Notes: a model not told the origin generated them from the letters alone. Positions 1-8,347 are shown, counted from the stretch's first letter. The stretch is 22,005 bases of DNA from Bacteroidota bacterium (GCA_023457935.1 JAEXBA010000065.1:1-22005), one strand, 5' to 3'. Numbers and translations are program-made.

Positions 1-1
1 T

Positions 2-445
2 TTAATTTTCCTCCGCAATCCACTCTCCGTAAGAGTTTTCGGTTTCGTGAAGTTTCAGATATGCCAGCTGAATTCCTTCCGGAATTTTTGATTTTACTTT
101 TGCTGCAATTTCGTACAGCATATTTTCACAGGTTGGCTGAAAATTGCAGTAAATCACTTTGTGTCCTTTGTTTTCCAGATCTTCACCGAGTTCTTTGTGC
201 GGAGAAAGAGCATTAATCAAAACTGCATGATCCCACAAATCGATGATTTCAGACTTCACAATGGTTTTGATATCGCCAAAATCCACCACCATTCCGTTTT
301 TCGGATCATCAAGATTGTTAATCGGATTTCCTTTTACCGTAACGAAAAGTTTATAGGAATGTCCGTGCATATTCTTGCATTTTCCGTCGTAATTGTAAAG
401 AACATGCGCTGTTTCGAAAGTAAAAATCTTGGTAATCCGTATCAT
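2..445 (-). CDS. queD: 6-carboxytetrahydropterin synthase (QueD / PTPS family)
   Basis: 147-residue cytosolic enzyme that converts dihydroneopterin triphosphate to 6-carboxytetrahydropterin for queuosine/7-deazaguanine synthesis. The zinc ligands are visible as His14 (FETAH) and His27/His29 (MHGH). Cys23 of CKNMHGH sits where the catalytic Cys of this family lies. Other family blocks are VVDFGDIK, WDHAVLI, PTCEN and the C-terminal LHETENSYGEW. I chose the ATG at 445 because the homology starts at MIRITKIFTFETAH; the open frame extends to 514 but its first 23 residues look like noise and would run across a -7 promoter box. It is divergent from the GH31 gene, and no other queuosine gene is in view. 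A eukaryotic-type PTPS role in biopterin synthesis is a less likely alternative. Motifs are seen; the assignment rests on family knowledge. Confidence 0.93.
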   Translation of the reverse strand: MIRITKIFTFETAHVLYNYDGKCKNMHGHSYKLFVTVKGNPINNLDDPKNGMVVDFGDIKTIVKSEIIDLWDHAVLINALSPHKELGEDLENKGHKVIYCNFQPTCENMLYEIAAKVKSKIPEGIQLAYLKLHETENSYGEWIAEEN

Positions 446-449
446 TCTG

Positions 450-457
450 CAAAGATA
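450..457 (-). promoter_or_regulatory. Candidate -7 box (TATCTTTG) of queD, possibly leaderless
   Basis: On the minus strand TATCTTTG matches the Bacteroidota -7 consensus TAnnTTTG. Only four bases (CAGA) separate it from the queD ATG, so the transcript would begin at or within a few bases of the start codon. No TTG is present at the usual 17-19 bp upstream, so this is a moderate call. Confidence 0.45.
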
Positions 458-518
458 AAGAAACGAAAACATTTTACGCTTTTTCATTACCTTTACCCAT
501 ATTTTTAAGCCCACTGAA

Positions 519-2894
519 ATGAAAAAACTTCTTGTTTCATTATTTTTATTCTCCCTTTATTTTACCGTATCTGCACAGAATCCCAACAGAATATTCAAAA
601 GTTTCTTACAGGAAAATCAAACTGCAAAAATTGAAGTAAGCGACGGAACGTATTTCATCAGTTTTTACGATGATGAAATTGTGGAAACCGCATTTGTTCC
701 GACCGGAGAAACCTTTAAAGTAGAATCTCACGCTGTCGTGATGGAGAAAGATGATGTTGATTTAGACATCACCGAAAAGCCGGAATCAATTTATATAAAA
801 TCTGAAGATCTGGAAGTCAGAATTCAGAAAAACCCGTTTCAGATTTCTTATTATGAAGATGGAAAATTATTGGTTTCCGAAAAAAACGGCTATCAGAAAA
901 ATGAACTGGAAACCATTGATTTCAATTTGACTTCCGACGAAGTTTTATACGGATCCGGTTCTCGTGCTGTTGGAATGGACCGTCGCGGAAAACGTTACCA
1001 ACTCTACAACCGTGCTCATTACGGTTACGGCGATTACAGCGAACTTTTGAATTTCACACTTCCTATCGTTCTTTCAAGCAAGAAATACATGATTCATTTT
1101 GACAATGCGCCGATTGGATATCTGGATTTCGACAGCAAAAAGAACAATACTTTAGCTTATGAAACCATTTCCGGAAGAAAAGTTTATCAGGTTGTAACCG
1201 GAAAAAACTGGGAAAAACTCGTGGAAAATTATACGGATTTAACGGGAAAACAGCCGCTTCTTCCGCGTTGGGCGCTGGGAAATTTTTCAAGCCGTTTCGG
1301 TTACCGTTCTCAGAAAGAAACTGTGGAAACCATTCAGAAATTCAGGGATGAAAAAATTCCTGTAGATGCGGTGATCATTGATTTATACTGGTTTGGAAAA
1401 GAAATTCAGGGAACTTTGGGAAATTTTGAATTCGACAAAGAAACTTTTCCTGAACCTCAGAAAATGATTGATGATCTCCGTAAAAATGATGTGGAAACCA
1501 TTTTAATTACAGAACCTTTCGTGCTGAAAAATTCCAAAAAATGGGATGAAGCCGTGAACATAGAAATTCTTGGAAAAAACAGCGAAGGAAAACCGTATGA
1601 ATTCGATTTCTATTTCGGGACCGGCGGAATTATCGACATTTACAATCCGAAAGCATACAACTGGTTTAAAGATATTTACACCGGATTGCTCAAAAAAAAT
1701 GTAACCGGAATTTGGGGCGATTTGGGTGAACCTGAAGCGCATCCTTCGCAACTTTTACACGCAAACGGAACTGCCGATGAAGTCCATAATATTTACGGTC
1801 ACGACTGGGCAAAACTGGTTCAGGACGCTTTCCATTCCTACAATCCGAAACTTCGTCCGTTTATTCTGATGAGAGCGGGTTATTCCGGATCGCAGCGTTA
1901 CGGAATTATTCCGTGGACAGGAGATGTCGGCAGAAGTTGGAGCGGACTGAAATCGCAGCCGGAAATTTCGCTTCAGATGGGAATGCAGGGAATTGCGTTT
2001 ATGGGAAGTGATTTGGGCGGTTTTGCAGGCGATCAGTTTGATGATGAACTGTATGTACGTTGGCTTCAGTACGGCGTTTTCCAACCGATTTACCGTCCAC
2101 ACGCAGGAGACACCGTTCCGAGTGAACCGGTTTTCAGAAATGAAAAAACAAAACAATTGGCCAAAGAAGCCATTGAACTCCGCTACAAAATGCTGCCGTA
2201 CAATTACCAGATGATTTACGAAAATCATGATGACGGAACGCCTTTAATGAAACCTCTTTTCTTTGAAGAGCCTGACAATAAAGCACTTTTGGCTTATGCA
2301 GAAAGTTATTTTTGGGGAAATGATTTTCTGGTTGCACCCATTGTAGAAGCCGGAAAAAAAGAACAGAAAGTATATTTTCCAAAGCAGAACAACTGGTTCG
2401 ATTTCTATACCGGAGAAAAATATTCCGGAGGACAGTTTGTTACGGTAAAAACGAATGAACATTATATTCCGACTTTTGTGAGAGGCGGGGCAATTATTCC
2501 GTTTGCAAAACCGATGCAGTCCACAAAAGAATACAACGGAAACGAATTCATCCTTAATTATTATTATGATGCTTCAGTTTCAAAATCCAAAGGAAAACTT
2601 TACAACGACGACGGTTTGACCAACAATGCAGAAAAATCCGGACTTTCCGAAGAAATGGAATTCGAAGCGAAACTTGAAAAGAACAGGATTGATTTTGAAC
2701 TTGAGTCTGATTTGGGAGATGCGTTCAAACCTTCAGATAAAAATATTGAAATGGTGGTTCATCATCTTTCAAAAGAACCAAGATCGGTTCGTTCCGGCTG
2801 GAAAAGAATCAAGCATACTCACAAAAACGGAACGCTCAAATTTCCGGTTCAATGGAATACTGCAAAAGAAAAGCGAATCCGGATTAAGCTTTAA
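519..2894 (+). CDS. Secreted/periplasmic GH31 alpha-glucosidase or alpha-transglucosylase
   Basis: 791-residue family 31 glycoside hydrolase. Residues 1-20 are a signal peptide (MKKLLVSLFLFSLYFTVSAQ). An N-terminal beta-sandwich (about 20-235) is followed by the catalytic barrel (about 240-580) and C-terminal beta domains of DUF5110 type. The nucleophile motif reads GIWGDLGEPE with Asp401 as the probable nucleophile; the acid/base is probably Asp469 in PWTGDVGRSW. Most GH31 alpha-glucosidases have DMNEP at the nucleophile. The DLGEPE form is the one I associate with the oligosaccharide 4-alpha-glucosyltransferase branch (Cellvibrio japonicus Agd31B type), so transglycosylation of maltooligosaccharides is a reasonable inference. 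It stands alone between queD and a shared terminator, with no susCD or other carbohydrate genes in view. A weak TACCTTTA box at 488-495 could be its promoter. Confidence 0.9.
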   Translation: MKKLLVSLFLFSLYFTVSAQNPNRIFKSFLQENQTAKIEVSDGTYFISFYDDEIVETAFVPTGETFKVESHAVVMEKDDVDLDITEKPESIYIKSEDLEVRIQKNPFQISYYEDGKLLVSEKNGYQKNELETIDFNLTSDEVLYGSGSRAVGMDRRGKRYQLYNRAHYGYGDYSELLNFTLPIVLSSKKYMIHFDNAPIGYLDFDSKKNNTLAYETISGRKVYQVVTGKNWEKLVENYTDLTGKQPLLPRWALGNFSSRFGYRSQKETVETIQKFRDEKIPVDAVIIDLYWFGKEIQGTLGNFEFDKETFPEPQKMIDDLRKNDVETILITEPFVLKNSKKWDEAVNIEILGKNSEGKPYEFDFYFGTGGIIDIYNPKAYNWFKDIYTGLLKKNVTGIWGDLGEPEAHPSQLLHANGTADEVHNIYGHDWAKLVQDAFHSYNPKLRPFILMRAGYSGSQRYGIIPWTGDVGRSWSGLKSQPEISLQMGMQGIAFMGSDLGGFAGDQFDDELYVRWLQYGVFQPIYRPHAGDTVPSEPVFRNEKTKQLAKEAIELRYKMLPYNYQMIYENHDDGTPLMKPLFFEEPDNKALLAYAESYFWGNDFLVAPIVEAGKKEQKVYFPKQNNWFDFYTGEKYSGGQFVTVKTNEHYIPTFVRGGAIIPFAKPMQSTKEYNGNEFILNYYYDASVSKSKGKLYNDDGLTNNAEKSGLSEEMEFEAKLEKNRIDFELESDLGDAFKPSDKNIEMVVHHLSKEPRSVRSGWKRIKHTHKNGTLKFPVQWNTAKEKRIRIKL

Positions 2895-2910
2895 AATACC
2901 ACACAACATA

Positions 2911-2941
2911 AAAAACCCTTCCAAAAACTGGAAGGGTTTTT
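2911..2941. terminator. Bidirectional intrinsic terminator between the GH31 gene and aceA
   Basis: Perfect 13-bp inverted repeat: A5-CCCTTCCA at 2911-2923, loop AAAAC, TGGAAGGG-T5 at 2929-2941. The A-run on one side and T-run on the other make it a terminator on both strands. It serves two convergent genes ending at 2894 (plus) and 2976 (minus). Confidence 0.88.
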
Positions 2942-2975
2942 CTAACAATAAAAATTAAACTATGGAAATTATAGA

Positions 2976-4262
2976 TCAATGAAACTGCTCTTCTTCTGTA
3001 GAACCGGTTAATGCGGTTGTAGAAGCGTTTCCTGCAGTTACAACAGTCTGTACAGTATCGAAATATCCTGTTCCTACGAAACTTTGGTGTTTCACAGCGC
3101 GGAAACCTTTAGACTGCAATGCGAATTCTCTTTCCTGAAGCTCGCTGTAACCAGCCATTCCTCTTTCCTTGTAAGCAGAAGCCAGCTCGAACATTGAAGT
3201 GTTCAGTGCGTGGAAACCAGCCAATGTGATGAACTGGAATTTGTAACCCATTTTCGCCAACTCTTCACGGAATGTTTCCATTTCAGCAACAGAAAGTTTC
3301 GCTGCCCAGTTAAACGATGGAGAACAGTTGTAAGCCAACATTTTTCCAGGATATTTTGCGTGGATTCCTTCAGCGAATTTTCTTGCATAATCCAAATCAG
3401 GATTTGAAGTTTCCATCCAGATCAAATCTGCGTAAGGAGCGTAAGAAAGTCCTCTGTCGATTCCCTGCTCTACTCCATTATTTACGTAATAGAAACCTTC
3501 GGAAGTTCTTTCTCCTTTGATGAATTTATGATCTCTTTCATCGATATCAGAAGTTAATAAATCTGCAGCATCAGCATCAGTTCTTGCTACCAAAACCGTT
3601 GGAACTCCACAAACGTCAGCTGCTAAACGAGCCGCAATCAGTTTGTTGATTGCTTCCTGAGTCGGAACCAAAACTTTTCCACCTAAGTGACCACACTTTT
3701 TTGCAGAAGATAACTGATCTTCGAAGTGAACTCCAGCTGCACCGGATTCAATCATTTGCTTCATGAGTTCAAAAGCGTTAAGATTTCCTCCGAAACCAGC
3801 TTCAGCATCAGCAACGATAGGAACCAGATAATTTTTTCTGTTTACTTCATCCACTTCATTTACAGACTGAATCTGATCTGCTCTCAATAAAGCGTTGTTG
3901 ATTCTTTTCACAACAGCAGGAACCGAGTTTGCAGGATAAAGTGACTGATCCGGATACATTTCTCCGGAAAGGTTTGCATCTGCTGCAACTTGCCATCCTG
4001 AAAGATAAATCGCTTCCAAACCTGCGTCAACTTCCTGAACCGCCTGATTTCCTGTTAAAGCGCCTAAACCTGCAACAAAATCCTGATTGTTCAGTTTTTT
4101 CCAAAGTGTTTCAGACATCATTCTTGCGATGCTGTAATCAAGGTCGTAGCTGCCTCTTAGTTTCAGTACGTCTTCAGCAGTGTAAGGTCTTTCAATGCCT
4201 TTCCATCTTGGGTTTTCTGCCCATTCTTGCTGCAATTTCTGGATTTGCTCTTGCTTTTTCAT
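2976..4262 (-). CDS. aceA: Isocitrate lyase
   Basis: 428-residue cytosolic lyase that splits isocitrate into succinate and glyoxylate, the first step of the glyoxylate bypass. The diagnostic KKCGH motif is at residues 188-192 with catalytic Cys190. Other family blocks are SGWQVAADAN, YPDQSLYPANSVP, PIVADAEAGFGG, VHFEDQ and LIWMETSNPDL. The length fits the compact bacterial (E. coli-like, about 430-residue) form. The ATG at 4262 gives the normal N-terminus (WAENPRWKGI). It is second in an operon behind aceB with a 39-bp gap containing no terminator, so it is very probably co-transcribed from the aceB promoter and controlled by the regulator at 6162. Confidence 0.97.
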   Translation of the reverse strand: MKKQEQIQKLQQEWAENPRWKGIERPYTAEDVLKLRGSYDLDYSIARMMSETLWKKLNNQDFVAGLGALTGNQAVQEVDAGLEAIYLSGWQVAADANLSGEMYPDQSLYPANSVPAVVKRINNALLRADQIQSVNEVDEVNRKNYLVPIVADAEAGFGGNLNAFELMKQMIESGAAGVHFEDQLSSAKKCGHLGGKVLVPTQEAINKLIAARLAADVCGVPTVLVARTDADAADLLTSDIDERDHKFIKGERTSEGFYYVNNGVEQGIDRGLSYAPYADLIWMETSNPDLDYARKFAEGIHAKYPGKMLAYNCSPSFNWAAKLSVAEMETFREELAKMGYKFQFITLAGFHALNTSMFELASAYKERGMAGYSELQEREFALQSKGFRAVKHQSFVGTGYFDTVQTVVTAGNASTTALTGSTEEEQFH

Positions 4263-4301
4263 AATATTATGTATTTGATTGTTTGTTGATATAATTGATT
4301 A

Positions 4302-5879
4302 TTAGATGTATTGATAAGCTTTCAGCGTAAGGAATTCCACGAAGTTTTCATCCAGAACAAGTTCATTGAAAAGTTCTGTAGCCAGTTCGAATTTTCCGTT
4401 TGCGTAACGTTCATCGCCAACATAAGCTTTAATGTTTTCAAGCTCTTCTTTCTCCCACTCTAAAACTAAATCTTTCGTTAAAGTTCTTCCGTCTTCAAGT
4501 TTCGCCTCATTTTTCAGCCACTGCCAAACCTGAGTTCTTGAGATTTCAGCTGTTGCGGCGTCTTCCATTAAATTGTACAATGCTGCAGCTCCAACTCCCA
4601 TCAACCAGGATTCGATGTAAAGAATTCCTACATTGATGTTTTTACGAACACCTTTTTCCGTGATGGTTCCTTTCGGAATTTCAAGAAGATCGGCTTCGGT
4701 GATATTGTAGTCATCGTGTTTTTTATCGATCTGATTTGGTGTTGGCATAAAATCATCAAAGATTTTTTTCGCAACAGGAACCAATCCAGGATGTGCAACC
4801 CAAGTTCCGTCGTGACCGTTTTTCACTTCTCTTTCCTTATCTGCACGAACTTTTCCGTAAGCAATTTCGTTTTCATCTTCGTTGTTTTTTACCGGAATCT
4901 GTGCTGCCATTCCGCCCATTGCATGAACATTTCTTTTGTGGCAAACCTGAATTACTCTTTTGGAATAAGCACTCATAAAAGGCGAAGTCATCGTCACCTG
5001 ATCTCTGTCCGGAACCAAAAACTCAGGAAGATTTCTGAATTTTTTGATGTATGAGAAAATATAATCCCAACGTCCGCAGTTCAGTCCGGAGCTGTGTTCT
5101 TTCAGTTCGTAAAGAATTTCATCCAACTGGAAAGAAGCAGTAATTGTCTCCACCAAAACTGTTGCTTTGATTGTTCCCACCGGAATTCCCAAATAATTCT
5201 GCGCAAAAACGAACACTTCATTCCACCATCTAGCTTCTTTGTAATGTTCAAGTTTTGGAAGGTAGAAATACGGTCCGCTTCCGTTTTCAAGCAATTTTTT
5301 TGCATTTCTGAAGAAGAAAGTTCCGAAATCAATCAGCGATCCTGAAGCAACTTCTCCGTCTATTTCAATATTTTTTTCGTTAAGATGAAGTCCGCGCGGA
5401 CGAACCAGAAGCACTGCAGTTTTCTCATTCAGTTCATATTTTTTTCCGGCTTCGTTCTCAAAGGAAATTGTTTTGTTGATGGCATCTGAAAGGTTAATCT
5501 GTCCTTCCATACAGTTTTCCCAGGTTGGAGAATTACTGTCTTCAAAATCCGCCATGAAAGTAGATGAACCGGAATTAAGAGCGTTGATGACCATTTTTCT
5601 GTCAACCGGACCGGTAATTTCCACACGTCTGTCGAGCAAATCCTGTGGAAGCAGATTACAAACCCAGTCTCCGTTTCTTACGTCCGCTGTTTCTTCCGGA
5701 AAAGTTGGCAACTGTCCCAAATCGAAATCAATTTGTTTCAGTTTACGCTGATCAAGAAGACGCAGTCTTTTGTGATTGAATTTCTGATGAAGTTCCGAAA
5801 GAAAATCCATCAGTTCAGGTGTAAAAATCTCCTGATATTGTTTTTCTGCAACGATTTTCATTTGAGTTTCAGTTTTCAT
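4302..5879 (-). CDS. aceB: Malate synthase A
   Basis: 525-residue cytosolic enzyme that condenses glyoxylate with acetyl-CoA to malate, completing the glyoxylate bypass with AceA. Family blocks in order: MADFEDSNSPTW (109-120), VRPRGLHL (159-166), a signature stretch beginning KATVLVETI (238-262), GLNCGRWDYIFS (265-276) and AMGGMAAQIPV (320-330). The size fits the short A-type enzyme rather than the roughly 720-residue G type. The ATG at 5879 is used; a second in-frame ATG lies six codons in. It is the first gene of the aceB-aceA operon. A TAGGTTTG -7 box about 30 bp upstream of the ATG and a palindrome overlapping the -33 position suggest regulated transcription. Confidence 0.97.
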   Translation of the reverse strand: MKTETQMKIVAEKQYQEIFTPELMDFLSELHQKFNHKRLRLLDQRKLKQIDFDLGQLPTFPEETADVRNGDWVCNLLPQDLLDRRVEITGPVDRKMVINALNSGSSTFMADFEDSNSPTWENCMEGQINLSDAINKTISFENEAGKKYELNEKTAVLLVRPRGLHLNEKNIEIDGEVASGSLIDFGTFFFRNAKKLLENGSGPYFYLPKLEHYKEARWWNEVFVFAQNYLGIPVGTIKATVLVETITASFQLDEILYELKEHSSGLNCGRWDYIFSYIKKFRNLPEFLVPDRDQVTMTSPFMSAYSKRVIQVCHKRNVHAMGGMAAQIPVKNNEDENEIAYGKVRADKEREVKNGHDGTWVAHPGLVPVAKKIFDDFMPTPNQIDKKHDDYNITEADLLEIPKGTITEKGVRKNINVGILYIESWLMGVGAAALYNLMEDAATAEISRTQVWQWLKNEAKLEDGRTLTKDLVLEWEKEELENIKAYVGDERYANGKFELATELFNELVLDENFVEFLTLKAYQYI

Positions 5880-5908
5880 ACAGTAAAATATTTTGTGATT
5901 TGATGATA

Positions 5909-5938
5909 CAAACCTATAAAAAATATTTTCACTTACAG
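5909..5938 (-). promoter_or_regulatory. Probable aceBA promoter
   Basis: TAGGTTTG (5916 to 5909 on the minus strand) matches the TAnnTTTG -7 consensus and predicts a start near 5904 with a leader of about 25 nt. At a 19-bp spacing the -33 triplet is CTG rather than TTG, and it overlaps the edge of the 5937-5950 palindrome. A weak -33 under a palindrome suggests a regulated promoter. Confidence 0.6.
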
Positions 5939-5950
5939 CGAACGTTCGCT
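5937..5950. promoter_or_regulatory. Candidate operator 1, perfect 14-bp palindrome AGCGAACGTTCGCT
   Basis: Perfect inverted repeat with core GCGA-N4-TCGC at 5938-5949, touching the -33 region of the aceBA promoter. A second GCGA-N4-TCGC lies 35 bp away. The adjacent XRE regulator is the obvious candidate ligand, but binding is inferred from position and symmetry only. Confidence 0.6.
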
Positions 5951-5972
5951 AATTTTAACAAAATTTTATTAT

Positions 5973-5984
5973 GCGAATAATCGC
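5973..5984. promoter_or_regulatory. Candidate operator 2, GCGAATAATCGC
   Basis: Same half-sites as operator 1 (GCGA-N4-TCGC) with centre ATAA. It covers the -33 position of the candidate promoter of the regulator gene (-7 box at 5996-6003). Centre-to-centre distance to operator 1 is 35 bp. One regulator acting on both divergent promoters is the simplest reading. Confidence 0.55.
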
Positions 5985-5995
5985 TTATCTTTTAT

Positions 5996-6003
5996 TACCT
6001 TTG
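5996..6003 (+). promoter_or_regulatory. Candidate -7 box (TACCTTTG) for the XRE regulator gene
   Basis: Exact match to TAnnTTTG on the plus strand, with no TTG at the usual distance upstream. It would give a leader of about 150 nt, most of which is degenerate repeat-like sequence. A promoter nearer the gene cannot be excluded. Confidence 0.45.
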
Positions 6004-6054
6004 TACCCATCGGAGATTTCCTCTTTATTTAGAATGATTTTAAATTTATTCTAA

Positions 6055-6155
6055 ACACAGAGCACACAGAGTTTTACACAAAGAACACGGCCATTTGGCA
6101 GCCGTAAATACTTTAGCATAAGAACTTTGAACCTTTAATTTTTAAACTTTAAACA
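6055..6155. repeat. Degenerate dispersed-repeat-like leader with CACAGAG motifs
   Basis: Contains ACACAGAG twice in tandem, then TTTTACACAAAGAACAC, a small inverted repeat (ACGGC 6087-6091 / GCCGT 6101-6105) and a run of CTTTGAACC/CTTTAA/CTTTAAAC motifs up to the next gene. I recognise this style (CACAGAG...TTT...AAGAAC...CTTTG) from intergenic repeats scattered through flavobacterial genomes, but its copy number here cannot be judged from one window. No coding potential seen. Confidence 0.35.
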
Positions 6156-6161
6156 TACCTG

Positions 6162-7631
6162 ATGACAACTGAAGGTGATTATATAAAAACGGTTTTCGGA
6201 CTGAAACTGAAACAGCAGCGACAGAAAAAAAACTGGTCATTACAGGATTTGGCGACAAAATCCGGGCTTTCAAAATCGTATCTCAACGAAATTGAAAACG
6301 GAAAAAAATATCCGAAACACGATAAGATTCTGCAGCTTTCAGAAATTCTGGAATGCAAGTTTGACGATTTGGTTTCAACCAAGCTGGATAAAAGTCTGGC
6401 TCCAATTTCCGAAGTCATCAAATCTGATTTTTTTAAGGAAATTCCGCTGGAACTTTTCGGAATCAACCGGAGTACACTAATTAATATCATCAGCGAAGCG
6501 CCAAAAAAAGTCACCGCTTTTATCAATACACTGATTGAAATATCCCAAAACTATAACCTTAGTAAAGAGCGTTTTTATTTTGCGGTAGTAAGGAGTTTTC
6601 AGGAACTGTATGACAATTATTTCCCGGAAATTGAGGAAAGCGCAAAGCTCTGCTGCGAAAAACATCAGCTGACAGCAAAACCGAAATCAGAAGATTTTGA
6701 GAAAATACTGAAAGAAGAATTCAACTACGAGATTACCGAAACCGATTTTGAAAAATATGGCGCCACCGGAAAACTGCGTTCGCTTTATATTCCGGAAACC
6801 AATTCTCTTCTTTTGAATAAACTTCTTGATGAAGATCAGAAAACCTTCATTCTTGCGAAAGAAATCGGATATAATTATCTGCAACTGAATCCGCGTCCGA
6901 ACACTTATTCCTGGCTGGATTTGACCAGTTTTGAGGAACTGATGAACAATTATTTTTCATCGTATTTTGCCGGATGTCTTTTAATTCACCGTGAAAAGCT
7001 GACCGAAAAAATATCTACTTTTTTCCAGAACAAAGACTGGAAACCGGAAATTTTTGAAAATCTGATTCAGGAGTTCACCAATTCGCCGGAAACTTTTTAT
7101 TACCGCTTAACCAATATTCTTCCACAGGATTTCGGCATAAAAGATCTCTTCTACCTTTGTTTTACAAAGAAGAAAAATTCAGATAAAATACAGATTCTCA
7201 AAGAATTACACCTTAACCAACAACAGGCGCCACATGCAAACGCAACCAACGAACATTATTGCAGACGCTGGATTGCAGTGAAAAATCTCGTAAATCTAAA
7301 AGCCAACGAACAGGTTACGGAGGCGCAGATTTCGCATTATAAAGACAGTGGATTGACTTATCTGGTGATTTCAACTTCGCAGAAAAACCCTTTTTCCGAC
7401 GGCACCAACCGCAGTTACTGTATCGGAATTTTACTGAACGCGGCAACGCTGAAAAAAATCAAATTCTCGAAAAGCGAAACCATAAAAACAGTGAATGTTG
7501 GTGTTACTTGTGAATACTGTTCAATTCCTAATTGCGAAGTAAGACAATCTCCGCCAATCCGTCTGGAAAAGGAATACTTCAATGAAGAAATGCGGAAAGC
7601 GATTGAAAAAGTAAGAAAGGAAATACTGTAA
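6162..7631 (+). CDS. XRE-family acyl-CoA-type transcriptional regulator (ScfR/RamB-like)
   Basis: 489-residue regulator. Residues 12-72 form an XRE helix-turn-helix (WSLQDLATKSGLSKSYLNEIE). A central region resembles the ImmA/IrrE fold, but the peptidase HExxH is degenerate (KEIGY, residues 233-237), so it is not a protease. The C-terminal region carries the cysteine cluster CEYCSIPNC at 450-458 followed by R461 and Pro464-465, the CxxC-x4-C...PP pattern of the DUF2083/short-chain fatty acyl regulator family. Family members such as RamB of Corynebacterium control acetate and glyoxylate-cycle genes. Here the gene is divergent from aceB-aceA, which supports the same job. The effector (probably an acyl-CoA) and whether it activates or represses are inferred. 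The ATG at 6162 immediately precedes the HTH, so no earlier start is needed. Confidence 0.85.
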   Translation: MTTEGDYIKTVFGLKLKQQRQKKNWSLQDLATKSGLSKSYLNEIENGKKYPKHDKILQLSEILECKFDDLVSTKLDKSLAPISEVIKSDFFKEIPLELFGINRSTLINIISEAPKKVTAFINTLIEISQNYNLSKERFYFAVVRSFQELYDNYFPEIEESAKLCCEKHQLTAKPKSEDFEKILKEEFNYEITETDFEKYGATGKLRSLYIPETNSLLLNKLLDEDQKTFILAKEIGYNYLQLNPRPNTYSWLDLTSFEELMNNYFSSYFAGCLLIHREKLTEKISTFFQNKDWKPEIFENLIQEFTNSPETFYYRLTNILPQDFGIKDLFYLCFTKKKNSDKIQILKELHLNQQQAPHANATNEHYCRRWIAVKNLVNLKANEQVTEAQISHYKDSGLTYLVISTSQKNPFSDGTNRSYCIGILLNAATLKKIKFSKSETIKTVNVGVTCEYCSIPNCEVRQSPPIRLEKEYFNEEMRKAIEKVRKEIL

Positions 7632-7696
7632 ACCGGTTTTCTTTTTACACAAAAATCTAAATGTCATTTAACTGAAGAAATTCATATCTTCATTTA

Positions 7697-8347
7697 ATGA
7701 TTTTGGATCTGCTTTTTCCAAACCGCTGCCTTGACTGCAACCGGATTATTCCGGGTGATGAAATTATCTGTGAATTGTGTTTTGATCAGGTGAATTTTAC
7801 ACATTGGAAATTTGGAGAAGATAATCTTCTGAAACAGCGATGCAATCTGATGTTCCCAACCGAAAACGCTTTTGCTTTGATGCAGTTTGAGGAAGAAAGT
7901 TTAAGCCGGAAAATTGTTCATTCACTGAAATATGGAAGCCGCGAAAAAGTCGGAAAAATTCTCGCAAAATGGACCATTGAAAAATTGACTTTTCAAAATC
8001 AGAAACCGGATTTAATGGTGACGATTCCACTTCATCCAAAAAAGGAGAAAAAGCGTGGTTATAATCAGCTACATTTATTCGCAAACGAACTTTCGAAACA
8101 TTTTGACATTCCGGTTGATCACAAAGTTCTGAAAAGAAATTTCTATAAAAAAGCACAGGCGCTGAAAGACAAATCGCAGCGTTCAGAAACAGAAAACCGA
8201 TTTTCCATTCAGAAAAATATCGAAAATAAACACGTTTTAATTATCGACGACGTTTACACAACCGGAAACACGATGGCTTCTGCAGCGTGGGAAATCCTGA
8301 AAACAGGCAATAATAAAGTGAGCGTTCTCGTGATGGCGATTGATTAA
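7697..8347 (+). CDS. comF: ComF-family phosphoribosyltransferase-like protein
   Basis: 216 residues. The N-terminus has a small zinc-finger-like pair of CxxC motifs (Cys11/Cys14 and Cys25/Cys28). The middle has the conserved IPLHPKKEKKRGYNQ block. The PRPP-binding loop IIDDVYTTGNT has Asp184-Asp185 and Thr188-Gly190. ComF proteins are cytosolic partners of DNA uptake in competent bacteria; the biochemical reaction of the PRT fold is unknown. It follows the XRE regulator by 65 bp without an obvious terminator, so read-through is possible; a poor -7-like TATCTTCA sits at 7685-7692. Its stop codon overlaps that of the minus-strand gene at 8344. Confidence 0.9.
   Translation: MILDLLFPNRCLDCNRIIPGDEIICELCFDQVNFTHWKFGEDNLLKQRCNLMFPTENAFALMQFEEESLSRKIVHSLKYGSREKVGKILAKWTIEKLTFQNQKPDLMVTIPLHPKKEKKRGYNQLHLFANELSKHFDIPVDHKVLKRNFYKKAQALKDKSQRSETENRFSIQKNIENKHVLIIDDVYTTGNTMASAAWEILKTGNNKVSVLVMAID

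Noticed and set aside
6055..6075. Tandem CACAGAG motifs as regulator operators
   Set aside because: They lack dyad symmetry, lie downstream of the candidate promoter, and look like widespread intergenic repeat text. The GCGA-N4-TCGC sites fit an operator better.
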